The notes under the pieces: model-generated
What the model saw: only the letters and a program-made list of their open reading frames with translations
Told to the model about the DNA's origin: nothing
Databases searched by the model: none
Part shown: in pieces, positions 25,991 through 34,555 of the stretch
How positions within the stretch are numbered: position 1 is the stretch's first letter
Layout of the letters: every line of letters begins with the position of its first letter
Origin: Acetobacterium sp. KB-1
Lineage (GTDB): Bacteria > Bacillota > Clostridia > Eubacteriales > Eubacteriaceae
Assembly (NCBI RefSeq): GCF_003260995.1
Contig: NZ_CP030040.1
Location: forward strand, 1,781,620 to 1,845,619
Direction of reading: 5' to 3'
Length of the DNA: 64,000 nt
Translations under genes and position numbers: made by a program

Positions 25991-27124
25991 TTATGCCAGA
26001 TAGGGTTCGTCCCAGAGGTTCAGCTTGGTTCCGATCCCTTTTTCAAGGGCCTTGCGATAAAGTCTTGTACCCCAGGCAATGTCTTCCACCGGCATGCCGC
26101 CGACGGTGTAAAGAATGATCTCATCCTCTGATTGCCGGGCCGGTGTTCTGCCGGCAATAATGTTACCCAGATCGCTGACATCCTCGGGTTTCATGATTCC
26201 TTTTTCAATCAGATCCATGTAGTGAACAGCTAATAATCCGACAATTTCATAGCGCGGTGCGGGTAATTCTTCACTCCAGGCTTCGTAGAGTTTGAAATTA
26301 TCAACCACATTTCTAGCCCGATTTAAGATAAAATCGTCATCAAACCGAACATTTGCCGGCATACAGAATAAGGTGCCGGGTTTAATCCATTCTTCTTTAA
26401 TATAGGGATAGGACTCAGAACCCACCGATCCCGATGTTGCCACACTGACAATATCAGATCCTCTGACCGCTGCTTCCATGGTATCCACAATTTCAATGGT
26501 TTTAATCTGCGGAAATTCTCTTTTAACATAGTCCGCATAGGCTTCGGCAGTGGCCCTGCGGCGGCCATTTATTTTTATGGTATCGATCGTTGGACAGGTC
26601 ACCATAAACGACGCCAAAGCAGTTTTATTCATGACCCCAGGGCCAATGATCCCCACCACCCGTGAATTTTTTCGGGCCAGATATTTGGCACCGACTCCGG
26701 GAATCGCGCCGGTGCGAATGGCACTTAAGATATTCGCCGACATCAATGCCATCGGAGCCCCCGTCTCTTTGTCATTTAACATCACCGTCAGAATCGACCG
26801 CGGCAGACCTTTTTCCTTATTACTGGTATTCGACCCATACCACTTCATTCCGGCCATATCAAATTCACCACCTAAATAGGCTGGCATAGCCATATAGCGT
26901 CGATCCGGTCCATCAAGGGGCATATTGGGAAAGGGTGAGCTTTCCGGAAAGGACAGCATAATGCCGTGGGAGTTCCGGTTTGCTCCGCCCATAATATAAT
27001 CGCCATCGCTCATCAGTTTAAACATTTCAATCATCGTGTCCACACAGCCGGCCATATCCAAAACCCCGGCTCTTATCATATCCGGTTCATTTAAGTATAA
27101 AAAATCAATTTTAGTTTCCATCAT
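25991..27124 (-). CDS. Ornithine cyclodeaminase / mu-crystallin family protein
   Basis: 377-aa NAD(P)-binding protein. The family includes ornithine cyclodeaminase, alanine dehydrogenase and pyrroline-2-carboxylate (ketimine) reductases. Seen: 'RRYMAMPAYLGGEFDMAGMKWYGSN', the catalytic Lys in 'AGMKWY', 'LMSANILSAIRTGAIPGVGAKYLA', and the dinucleotide motif 'VVGIIGPGVMNKTAL' (less usual GPGVM). It resembles proteins annotated as tyramine oxidase subunit B. Next to an imine-forming dehydrogenase, a ketimine reductase or cyclodeaminase role is reasonable but unproven. GAGGAG precedes the double ATG. Confidence 0.82.
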   Translation of the reverse strand: MMETKIDFLYLNEPDMIRAGVLDMAGCVDTMIEMFKLMSDGDYIMGGANRNSHGIMLSFPESSPFPNMPLDGPDRRYMAMPAYLGGEFDMAGMKWYGSNTSNKEKGLPRSILTVMLNDKETGAPMALMSANILSAIRTGAIPGVGAKYLARKNSRVVGIIGPGVMNKTALASFMVTCPTIDTIKINGRRRATAEAYADYVKREFPQIKTIEIVDTMEAAVRGSDIVSVATSGSVGSESYPYIKEEWIKPGTLFCMPANVRFDDDFILNRARNVVDNFKLYEAWSEELPAPRYEIVGLLAVHYMDLIEKGIMKPEDVSDLGNIIAGRTPARQSEDEIILYTVGGMPVEDIAWGTRLYRKALEKGIGTKLNLWDEPYLA

Positions 27125-27378
27125 TATTTCTCCTCATCTTTTATTTGAAATACAACTAAGTGTTTCTCATAATTTTTAAAAAAATCATCGCCTACACAAG
27201 CAGATCATTTTCTTCTAAATCATTTTCTTCAAAAATAAAAAAAGACAATGCGCTTACTTCCCTTGGGAAATCAGACCGCTTTGTCTTTCTGTCTATACTT
27301 TACGCTATTTTTAATGGATCTTATTGTAAAAATCGGAACTTTTTTTAAATTTTTGACAATTATTACTCGCGCATACTT

Positions 27379-27906
27379 TTATGTGATGGGGACGGTGATC
27401 TCGGTAATCTCGTTTTTCCCTCTGACAAAGGTGACGGTGAGGGTTTTACTGTCTGTTTCCAGCGCATAGGCAATGCTTGCCGAACAGCTTCCGCCAATCG
27501 GGGTCTCCTGAATCATCCGGTTGGGGTCTTTAATATTATAGGCCTCAAGGTTATTCCCTTTGTCATCGACCACCACAAAGTCACCCTGGGCCAGAAAAAA
27601 ATCCATGTCATATTTTTTCTGATAGCTGATATTGTTGTATGTGTAATCAAGAAAAATAACCTGTTTAGGATTGACATCGGTATCCGCACTTCTTTTTGCA
27701 GTTTTTCTAGCTCCGTTAATTGCGACACTGTAATCGCCAATGACAGTGGTTACTAAAAAGGGCTCATTTATCACCATTTCCGGTAGTTTTTTGGCCTGGG
27801 TACTGGCTGAATCTGTTTGAAGGTTAAAAATATTTTCCAATCCACAGCCGGTAAGCCCAAAAACAATTAAAACCCCCAGCATCAGAAAGATACTCTTATT
27901 TTTCAT
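27379..27906 (-). CDS. Secreted lipoprotein with Ig-like (DUF4352/DUF5067-type) domain
   Basis: 175-aa protein with a clear lipoprotein signal (basic start, hydrophobic core, 'LTGCG' with Cys21). The rest is predicted beta-rich, resembling the telokin-like domains found in Firmicute lipoproteins; family assignment is tentative. GGAGG 7 nt upstream of ATG. It interrupts the methyltransferase and dehydrogenase genes on the same strand, so it may be a surface accessory of the system or an unrelated insertion. The 254-nt gap after it (27125-27378) is AT-rich and shows no confident element. Confidence 0.7.
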   Translation of the reverse strand: MKNKSIFLMLGVLIVFGLTGCGLENIFNLQTDSASTQAKKLPEMVINEPFLVTTVIGDYSVAINGARKTAKRSADTDVNPKQVIFLDYTYNNISYQKKYDMDFFLAQGDFVVVDDKGNNLEAYNIKDPNRMIQETPIGGSCSASIAYALETDSKTLTVTFVRGKNEITEITVPIT

Positions 27907-28026
27907 AACCCACCTCCGTATGCTTAAATTATAGCCTCACTGAAAGAGGAAGGCAAGGAGAATTGCTGATCCTTGTGATCTCAATCGTTAATTTTCCTGA
28001 TTGACTAAATACTGCGTTTATAATTT

Positions 28027-28833
28027 TTACTTTGTCAGCGGCCCAATTTTTCCGGCCCGGTATGCTTTGCTGTATTTGCGGCAATGTTTATCCCGACCCA
28101 ACAAGGCCTCGGTGGCAAAAATTGTCCCCATCATATCGCGGTTCATCGGGTCCATCACTGCCGAGTCCATCCCGGCCTGAATGGCATAGGCTAAAGCATT
28201 TTTATTAATCAACGACCGAAGCGGCAGGCCAAAAGAAATGTTGCTGATCGCACCGGTTACATGAATGGTTGGATATAGTGCTTTGATGGCTTTAATTTCT
28301 TTTACAAAATTCAACAAGGACTGATTGTCCGTTGACAATGCCATCACACAGGGATCAATATGCATACGTTCCGGAGCGATGCCATATTTGGCCGCCTTTT
28401 TCACCATCGTTGTGGTAATGTCAAGCTTTGTCTGTAAATCAGTGGGGATACCGTTGTTATCGCAGGTAAGTCCGACTACCTCCCAGCTATTGCCTTCCAT
28501 TAGGGGCAGCAAGACCCCGCACTTGTCGCCTTCTTCCGAGATCGAATTGAGCATCCCCGGTTTGTTGGCATATTTTAAAACGGCCTCAATCACCCGGGGG
28601 TTGGGGCTATCAATGCATAAGGGTGTATCGGTAACATCCTGAACTACTTCAATCAACCATTTCAGGGTTTCAATTTCGTATTCCGGGGCGGTGCTGGCAC
28701 ATACATCGATAAAATCGGCTCCGGCTTCAGTCTGTTTCACTGCCCGATTGGCAATAAAAACCGCATCTCTTTTTTCGATCGCTTCTTTCACTGCGGGAAT
28801 GGTACCATTAATCTTTTCTCCAATGATAATCAT
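28027..28833 (-). CDS. Methyltetrahydrofolate:corrinoid methyltransferase (copy 1)
   Basis: 268-aa TIM-barrel pterin-binding protein of the MtgA/MtqA/AcsE family, transferring methyl groups between a methyl-corrinoid protein and tetrahydrofolate. 'MIIIGEKINGTIPAVKEAI' opens the barrel; 'GADFIDVCAS', 'LCIDSPNPRVIEAVL', 'DPCVMALSTDN' and 'VTGAISNISFGLPLRSLINKNAL' are pterin-site motifs. AGGAG 6 nt before the ATG at 28833 excludes the track-length start 8 codons upstream. A 23-bp hairpin separates it from copy 2, its closest neighbour. Confidence 0.9.
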   Translation of the reverse strand: MIIIGEKINGTIPAVKEAIEKRDAVFIANRAVKQTEAGADFIDVCASTAPEYEIETLKWLIEVVQDVTDTPLCIDSPNPRVIEAVLKYANKPGMLNSISEEGDKCGVLLPLMEGNSWEVVGLTCDNNGIPTDLQTKLDITTTMVKKAAKYGIAPERMHIDPCVMALSTDNQSLLNFVKEIKAIKALYPTIHVTGAISNISFGLPLRSLINKNALAYAIQAGMDSAVMDPMNRDMMGTIFATEALLGRDKHCRKYSKAYRAGKIGPLTK

Positions 28834-28871
28834 CTCTATCTCCTGTTTTTTTGTCATTCACAAATTCTAAA

Positions 28872-28894
28872 AGGCACTCTTAAACGGAGTGCCT
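28872..28894 (-). terminator. Intercistronic hairpin between the two methyl-THF methyltransferase genes
   Basis: AGGCACTC (28872-28879) pairs with GAGTGCCT (28887-28894) and the minus strand continues TTTTAG. The T-run is short, so partial termination or mRNA processing is more likely than full termination. Confidence 0.5.
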
Positions 28895-28972
28895 GAAACA
28901 AACATGCATTTTTATCGCAAACGCTCTATCACTACAAATATAGCGAGATCTTTGTTATCAAGTTAAGTCAGA

Positions 28973-29770
28973 TCAAACTTCCAGTTTTTTCTTCCGATAG
29001 GCCTTCAGGTATTTTACATTAAAGTCATCTCGTCCCACCAGGGTTTCGGCCGCGCAAATGCTCGACATCATTTTTTTGTCTAGGGGATCGATTAGGAGTC
29101 CGTCCAGTCCTTTGGCGATCGCCATTACCGCGAAATTTCGATTGAGGAATTTGCGTTCCGGCAACCCATAGGAAATGTTTGATAACCCACAGATCGTATG
29201 AATTCCTTCGTAGTTTTTCATAACTTCGGAAACTGAATCAATAAAACCCATGCCAAAGGTTTTATCGGTAGAAATCGGCTGTACCAGGGGGTCAACAAAG
29301 ATGTTTTCCAGCTTAACATTGTTTTGAACTAGTTTATTAATCAGAACATCTGCAATTTTTAGCCGTTGTTCCATGGTTTCCGGCATTTTTTCGTCATCCA
29401 TACAGAGCGCCACAATTTTATAAGAGGTTCCGGCAACAAGCGGTAAAATGGCATCGAGCCGATCTTTTTCAAGCGAAATGGAGTTAATCATCACATCATC
29501 TCCGCTGAGTTTTAGTCCCTGTTCGATCACTTTCGGATCGGGACTGTCGACTGAGCAGGGAAGCGTAGTGACGGCTTTTATATTGTTGATCAGCCACTCC
29601 ATGTAGTGGCCTTCTTTGCCGACAAATATACCGGCATTCACATCGATATAAGTCGCTCCGGCTTCGGCTTGATCGAGCGCCAGTTTCTTTATAAAGCCGT
29701 GATCTTCACGCTTAATGGCATCGCCAACCGCCTGGCGGCTGGCATTAATTAGTTCTCCGACGATAATCAT
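28973..29770 (-). CDS. Methyltetrahydrofolate:corrinoid methyltransferase (copy 2)
   Basis: 265-aa paralogue of copy 1 with the same motif order: 'MIIVGELINASRQAV', 'AGATYIDVNAG', 'CSVDSPDPKVIEQGL', 'DPLVQPISTDK', 'ICGLSNISYGLPERKFLNRNF'. GGAG upstream of the ATG. It begins 12 nt after the corrinoid protein gene, the usual pairing of MtqC with MtqA, so it is the likely dedicated partner in moving methyl groups to THF. The presence of two such enzymes for one corrinoid protein suggests different roles or two substrates. Confidence 0.91.
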   Translation of the reverse strand: MIIVGELINASRQAVGDAIKREDHGFIKKLALDQAEAGATYIDVNAGIFVGKEGHYMEWLINNIKAVTTLPCSVDSPDPKVIEQGLKLSGDDVMINSISLEKDRLDAILPLVAGTSYKIVALCMDDEKMPETMEQRLKIADVLINKLVQNNVKLENIFVDPLVQPISTDKTFGMGFIDSVSEVMKNYEGIHTICGLSNISYGLPERKFLNRNFAVMAIAKGLDGLLIDPLDKKMMSSICAAETLVGRDDFNVKYLKAYRKKKLEV

Positions 29771-29782
29771 TGGGCGCTCCGT

Positions 29783-30406
29783 TTATGACGCCATCAGGTT
29801 TCTGCCCAGCATTACCGCTTCACCGGCATCCGGGGCATAGCCATCGGCACCAATATCGTTGGCAAAATCCTGACCTACCGGAGCGCCGCCGACCATTGTT
29901 TTAACCGGTAAACCAGAGCTTTTAATGGCGGAAACGGTTTCTCCCATGGCTGCCATGGTGGTTGTTAAGAGTGCCGACAGACAAATCAGATTGGCACTTT
30001 TTTCTTTTGCGGCATCAATAAATTTTTCAGCTGGAACATCAATACCCAGATCGATCACTTCAAAACCAGCCCCTTCCATCATCATCGAGACGAGGTTTTT
30101 GCCGATATCGTGTCGATCTCCGGCAACCGTACCAATAATCACAATCCCTCTGCCGCTGTTATCACCTTTTAATAGTGGCTTGATCATATCTAATCCGATT
30201 TTCATAACGTTGGCGGCCATCAGCATTTCCGGCACAAAAAGAGTTCCTGCCGAGAACAACCGCCCCACCTCGTCCATTGCACCAATGAGCCCTTCATTTA
30301 AAATCACACTGGTATCAACCTCATCATCAATGGCTTCCTGCACAGCTGTCACTACTTCATCATCATCTAATTCTAAAATGGCATCATATATCTTTTGTAC
30401 ACTCAT
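29783..30406 (-). CDS. Corrinoid (methyl-carrier) protein, MtqC/MtgC-like
   Basis: 207-aa methyl carrier. The N-terminal helical cap (residues ~1-85) is followed by a Rossmann-type cobalamin domain with the D-x-H-x-x-G motif (Asp97, His99, Gly102), His99 being the lower cobalt ligand. 'LSALLTTTMAAMGETV' and 'MVGGAPV' are further cobalamin-site motifs. AAGGAG 7 nt upstream of the ATG. It accepts methyl groups from the MttB-type proteins encoded across the divergent promoter and passes them to methyl-THF methyltransferase. No RamA-type reductive activator is in the window. Confidence 0.93.
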   Translation of the reverse strand: MSVQKIYDAILELDDDEVVTAVQEAIDDEVDTSVILNEGLIGAMDEVGRLFSAGTLFVPEMLMAANVMKIGLDMIKPLLKGDNSGRGIVIIGTVAGDRHDIGKNLVSMMMEGAGFEVIDLGIDVPAEKFIDAAKEKSANLICLSALLTTTMAAMGETVSAIKSSGLPVKTMVGGAPVGQDFANDIGADGYAPDAGEAVMLGRNLMAS

Positions 30407-30456
30407 TTTTTTCTCCTTAATCTTTGTTTAATTTCAAATCGATCTTAAATCCGTTT

Positions 30457-31314
30457 TTATTTAACTTCAGCTAATTGCTTTTCCAGTTCAGCGGCTTCTT
30501 CATCGGCAATGACGTAGGTATGTACCGCATCATCAGGAAAGGCACCATTGCGCACTTCATCACAAAAAGCGGTAAAACCCTTTAGTAACTCAGCACCCAC
30601 ATTGGCATATTTTTTCACAAATTTAGGGGTAAAATCATCGTAGTAGCCGACCATATCAGCATAAATTAATAATTGACCGTCAGTATGCGAACCAGCACCA
30701 ATTCCCAGCACCGGAATACTCAGGCGCTCGGTAATGGCCTTACCAACCACTGCCGGTACCCCTTCAACCAGAATAAAGGAAGCCCCTGCCGCTTCAATGG
30801 CCAGTGCCTGTCGCAACAATTCCATCGCCGCGCCAGCACTTTTTCCCTGGGCCTTGTAACCGCCCATTTGGGCCGCAAATTGGGGGGTTAAACCAATATG
30901 GCCCATTACCAGAATACCGACATCGGAGATCGCTTTGATCCGTTGGCACACCGAATCGGTGCCGCCTTCCAGTTTAATCGCATCCACCAGCGATTCTTTC
31001 GTGAATCGCCCGGCATTAAAAACCGCTTCCTCGTTGGAGATCTGATAGGACATGTAGGGCATATCGCCAACAATAAAGGTATTCGGGGCACCCCGGCGGA
31101 CCGCCGATGAATGGGCAATCATGTCATCCATGGTCACTGGAAACGTCGTTTCATAACCTAATGTGACCATTCCCAGCGAATCCCCCACCAGTATCATATC
31201 TACGCCAGCCCGTTCTTCATATTTTGCGGTTAAATAATCATACCCGGTGATGTAAACTATCTTTTCTTTTCTTTCGGCCATTTCTCTAAAATTAATAATA
31301 CTTTTTTTCATCAT
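30457..31314 (-). CDS. panB: 3-methyl-2-oxobutanoate hydroxymethyltransferase (PanB)
   Basis: 285-aa TIM-barrel enzyme that transfers the C1 unit of methylene-THF to alpha-ketoisovalerate to give ketopantoate; the reaction is reversible. Metal and catalytic residues are retained: Asp45 (VGDSLG), Asp84 (VGDMPY), Lys114 (IKLEGG) and Glu184 (LVEGVP). AAGGAG precedes the ATG pair. PanC and PanD are not nearby; instead it sits between a corrinoid protein and an opine-dehydrogenase-like gene in a catabolic cluster. Either a stray pantothenate gene or, more interestingly, a C1-handling enzyme of the pathway, possibly run in reverse. Confidence 0.9.
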   Translation of the reverse strand: MMKKSIINFREMAERKEKIVYITGYDYLTAKYEERAGVDMILVGDSLGMVTLGYETTFPVTMDDMIAHSSAVRRGAPNTFIVGDMPYMSYQISNEEAVFNAGRFTKESLVDAIKLEGGTDSVCQRIKAISDVGILVMGHIGLTPQFAAQMGGYKAQGKSAGAAMELLRQALAIEAAGASFILVEGVPAVVGKAITERLSIPVLGIGAGSHTDGQLLIYADMVGYYDDFTPKFVKKYANVGAELLKGFTAFCDEVRNGAFPDDAVHTYVIADEEAAELEKQLAEVK

Positions 31315-31335
31315 AAGCTCCTTATTATTTTAATC

Positions 31336-31408
31336 AACCTCAAGTCAGTTTCCCTATTTGTCAAACCGCCCTGCCATCTGCTGATAAAGCCGATGGCAGC
31401 TTGAGGTT
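31336..31408 (-). ncRNA. Two-stem RNA structure between panB and the opine-dehydrogenase-like gene
   Basis: Outer stem AACCTCAAG (31336-31344) / CTTGAGGTT (31400-31408) encloses an inner stem CTGCCATC (31371-31378) / GATGGCAG (31392-31399), which stacks directly on the outer stem. No T-run follows, so it is not a normal terminator; an mRNA stability or processing element is suggested. It does not match a riboswitch class I recognise. Confidence 0.5.
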
Positions 31409-31445
31409 CTTTATGCTTGTTTCCGGATCAGCACAAATGCTCTTT

Positions 31446-32663
31446 TTATTTCGTTTTTCCGGTTCTTAAATAATCGTTAAGCTCTTCCTTGGTCATCTTG
31501 TCAATGCCAATATATTCTAAGGTATAGCCATTGGCGATTAAATCTCTGCCCAGAATTGCCGATGCCAGACTGATCATTGAATCGACTACTGGTGTGTTAA
31601 CGCCATAGGTATCGCCCAACTGTTGATAGACAAAGCATCCCACCGGGATATCTTCAGTGATATAGCGGTTTTCCATCGTAAATGGTCCGGTGCCGTATTG
31701 GATTGGATCTTGTTTATCAAACGTTATTAAATAGTCAAACCCCATATATTCCTGACCCAGGACATTCTCCCGGGAGAAGAAGTGTTCTTTTTCATAGGGT
31801 TGAATCCCCACCCCAATGGTGTCAGCCAGGGCACATTCTTCCTGATAAAAGGTATATTGAACCTGGGAAATAGAAGGGCAATACGCGTGGGAATAAATTG
31901 AGAATTTGAATTTATCTTCACCAAAAATCGTTCCAAAGTTTTCCATCGTCGATACCCCCAGAATCGCTCCCGGGCAATGAAGAACCGGATTAACATTGGA
32001 AAACCCGGTATCTAAAACGGTATCCCCAGCTACGGCACCGTCACCTTCTGTCACGGCATCCATTGACGGCAGGTATTTAGAGCTTTCGATAAAGGCTTTG
32101 GTATCCGTTGCGGGCATTGCTGCACCCCGGAGTGTAATGGCCCGATAGTAAACCCGGATCTTATGGGTAATGACGCCTCCTGGCATTTCGACCCGGCTAC
32201 CATAGGTCGAACTTGACCATCCACCGACAATCACATTTTTTGTACAGCCCGCTTCGCGCATCATTTTACGGAGGATCAGACTGCCAAAATTATCGGGAAA
32301 AATATGAATAACCTGACCATCTTCGAGACAGGGAATCAGTTTTTCAAAAAAAGGTTTGTGTCCAAAGGTTGGCGTAGCGATCACAATAATGCCAGCACCC
32401 TTAACTGCTTCTGCCACATCGGTGGTGACCTTGTCCATTTTGGCAAAACCTTCACGCTCAAAACCATAAAGATTGACTTGTTCGCCGAAGAATTTAATCC
32501 CAACTTTTTCCACATTCTTGAGTGTTTTTTCGGCAAAAGGCTCAAAATCGCAAATTCTTACCTTGGCTCCCCCTAAGGCACAGTCTCCGGCAATTGCCTT
32601 TCCGACTGCACCGGCACCTAACACTGCAATTGGTTTTTCACTTAAATAACTCATGTCTGCCAT
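31446..32663 (-). CDS. Opine/octopine dehydrogenase-family NAD(P)-dependent dehydrogenase
   Basis: 405-aa protein. N-terminal Rossmann domain with 'IAVLGAGAVGKAIAGDCALGGAKVRICD' (residues ~12-39) and a helical C-terminal domain of the NAD/NADP octopine/nopaline dehydrogenase family, which shares its fold with ketopantoate reductase (PanE). Opine dehydrogenases reversibly join an amino acid to a keto acid by reductive amination. The order transporter - this gene - panB on one strand suggests a joint pathway with PanB: oxidising an opine, or oxidising pantoate-like hydroxy acids as PanE in reverse. Substrate unknown. AAAGGAG 7-8 nt upstream. Confidence 0.8.
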   Translation of the reverse strand: MADMSYLSEKPIAVLGAGAVGKAIAGDCALGGAKVRICDFEPFAEKTLKNVEKVGIKFFGEQVNLYGFEREGFAKMDKVTTDVAEAVKGAGIIVIATPTFGHKPFFEKLIPCLEDGQVIHIFPDNFGSLILRKMMREAGCTKNVIVGGWSSSTYGSRVEMPGGVITHKIRVYYRAITLRGAAMPATDTKAFIESSKYLPSMDAVTEGDGAVAGDTVLDTGFSNVNPVLHCPGAILGVSTMENFGTIFGEDKFKFSIYSHAYCPSISQVQYTFYQEECALADTIGVGIQPYEKEHFFSRENVLGQEYMGFDYLITFDKQDPIQYGTGPFTMENRYITEDIPVGCFVYQQLGDTYGVNTPVVDSMISLASAILGRDLIANGYTLEYIGIDKMTKEELNDYLRTGKTK

Positions 32664-32745
32664 ATTTTTCTCCTTTTATCATCTCTATTATTTATTGCTT
32701 AATCGTTTTCTTAACGCTAATGAACAAGCAAGGTTTGTGCCAAGA

Positions 32746-34386
32746 TTACTTTTTCGTTTGTTTATCCAAATTGAACCATTTTTTATGAATTTTCAGATCC
32801 GCCAGCTCCGCAGCGGCTTCATCAGCAGCGGCGGCTGCCTCCTGTTCCATAAAATCAGCATACTCTATTTCGTCTCGTTTGAGCTTACCTGAGAACAAAT
32901 GGTAGAGGAATCCCAGAATCATTGCCAATTCGATAAAGAGGATCGGGAAACCGGCAATCGTCTTAACGATTTTGATCCCGTCGATACCGCCACTGATTAC
33001 AAATACCAGCGAAATCAAACCGATGAAAATCCCCCAGAATACTTTGATTGGCAGGGGCGCTTCTTTTACACCTTTGGATTGTTTTAATGACATGGTCGAA
33101 ATTGTCGATGTCATCGAATCCGCCAGGGTAATAAATGATAAACCGATAGTGACCAGCATGATAATGCGAATTAATTCAGTAAAAGGCAAGAATTCAAAGA
33201 TATACATCATAAACGCCTGGGCACCATTGTCGGCCAGGAATCCCGACATATCAGCAATACCTCGGAGTTCCAGGTCTAATGCCAATCCGCCAAATACACT
33301 AAACCAGAGAATCCCGAACATTGCCGGCAGAATAACATTGACCGTAATAAACTGTCTGATGGTTCGGCCATAGGATAATTTAACCAGGAACAAACCAACA
33401 ATTGGTCCAAAAGATAACCAGTCAACCATCCAGTACATATCCCACCATTGCGGCCATAAATCACTGTCAATTATTGGTTGGGTAAATAAGCTTAGATCAA
33501 CAAAGTTATTAATAAAATATCCCAATGACTGCGTAAACAGATTGAATATATAAGCCGTTGGTCCGGTAATCAAAACAAAGATCATCAAAGCAATAAAAAT
33601 CCAGGCATTCTTATCACTGAGCCAGGAAATTCCACGGTCTAAGCCAGTTGCACTTGAAATCGTATAGGATGCAATAATGACACAGGCAATGACGGCCCAT
33701 ACCGCCGGACCTGGTTCGATCCCAAACACGAAATTGAGTCCACTGCCAATTTGCAGCAGCCCATATCCCAGCGATCCAGCCACACCGCCACAAATGGCGA
33801 ATAGGATAATACCGTCAATAACTGTATTGATTTTTGAATTGAGTTCTTTACCATCATTTAAATAAACAAGACCGGCACTGGCGGTGTAGCTTTTGTTCAT
33901 ATTATAGTAAGCATAGCCAATGGCAATTCCCGCTACCGCATAGATCGCGTAAGGTGAAAACGACCAGTGCAAAAAGGATTTACTCATCCCCCAGATAACG
34001 GCGTCCAGACTTCCGGCTTCGAGGCCAACCGATGGCGGTGGTGCGAAAGTATGCATCAGCGGCTCGGTGGCTCCCCAGAAAACGATCCCGGTTCCAATCC
34101 CCGCACAAAGCGAAATCGCCCACCAGATCCAGGTTCGATATTTTGGTTTTGCATTTGCGCCCCCAAATTTAATACTGCCAAAGGGATGGACAAATAATAA
34201 CACCATACAGCCAACAAAAATCAATACCCCCAGAGAAACCATCCACCCGGCATTTGCCATTAACGCGATAAAGAAATCAGTCATTCTGGTTGTAAACTCA
34301 TCCGGCGAAACAAAGCCGATAATAAGGATTATTCCCATTAATACAATTGGAATCGCAACGGGTACAATACGTATTCTTTTTAACAT
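32746..34386 (-). CDS. BCCT-family betaine/carnitine/choline transporter
   Basis: 546-aa integral membrane protein with 12 predicted helices. The signature 'WWAISLCAGIGTGIVFWGATEPLMHTF' (helix 3-4 region) contains the Gly-rich unwound segment and the Trp/aromatic residues that form the quaternary-ammonium site in the family, followed by 'LHWSFSPYAIYAVAGIAIGYAYYN'. A charged Ala/Glu-rich cytoplasmic tail ends the protein. First gene of the leftward unit, behind a sigma-54 promoter. Predicted to import a trimethylammonium or N-methylated amino acid for catabolism rather than osmoprotection, because of its neighbours. Confidence 0.92.
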   Translation of the reverse strand: MLKRIRIVPVAIPIVLMGIILIIGFVSPDEFTTRMTDFFIALMANAGWMVSLGVLIFVGCMVLLFVHPFGSIKFGGANAKPKYRTWIWWAISLCAGIGTGIVFWGATEPLMHTFAPPPSVGLEAGSLDAVIWGMSKSFLHWSFSPYAIYAVAGIAIGYAYYNMNKSYTASAGLVYLNDGKELNSKINTVIDGIILFAICGGVAGSLGYGLLQIGSGLNFVFGIEPGPAVWAVIACVIIASYTISSATGLDRGISWLSDKNAWIFIALMIFVLITGPTAYIFNLFTQSLGYFINNFVDLSLFTQPIIDSDLWPQWWDMYWMVDWLSFGPIVGLFLVKLSYGRTIRQFITVNVILPAMFGILWFSVFGGLALDLELRGIADMSGFLADNGAQAFMMYIFEFLPFTELIRIIMLVTIGLSFITLADSMTSTISTMSLKQSKGVKEAPLPIKVFWGIFIGLISLVFVISGGIDGIKIVKTIAGFPILFIELAMILGFLYHLFSGKLKRDEIEYADFMEQEAAAAADEAAAELADLKIHKKWFNLDKQTKK

Positions 34387-34539
34387 AAACTCTCTCCTTC
34401 TGATTCTTAAACTTTTTCTGATCTTTCTGACCTGGTTGTCGTGAATTCAATCAAACTAACCCCACACATCTTACCTTAACCCTATAATCAACACCTCCCC
34501 AGCTTAATTTCACACATCGTTACGATATCAATAATTTAT

Positions 34540-34555
34540 AGCAAGCTTTATGCCA
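34540..34555 (-). promoter_or_regulatory. Sigma-54 promoter of the leftward (BCCT) unit
   Basis: Minus strand TGGCAT-AAAGC-TTGCT, with the invariant GG and GC of -24/-12 elements. About 150 bp before the BCCT start. The surrounding ATTGGCATAAA-G-CTTGCTA is identical to the rightward promoter apart from one base. Confidence 0.85.
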
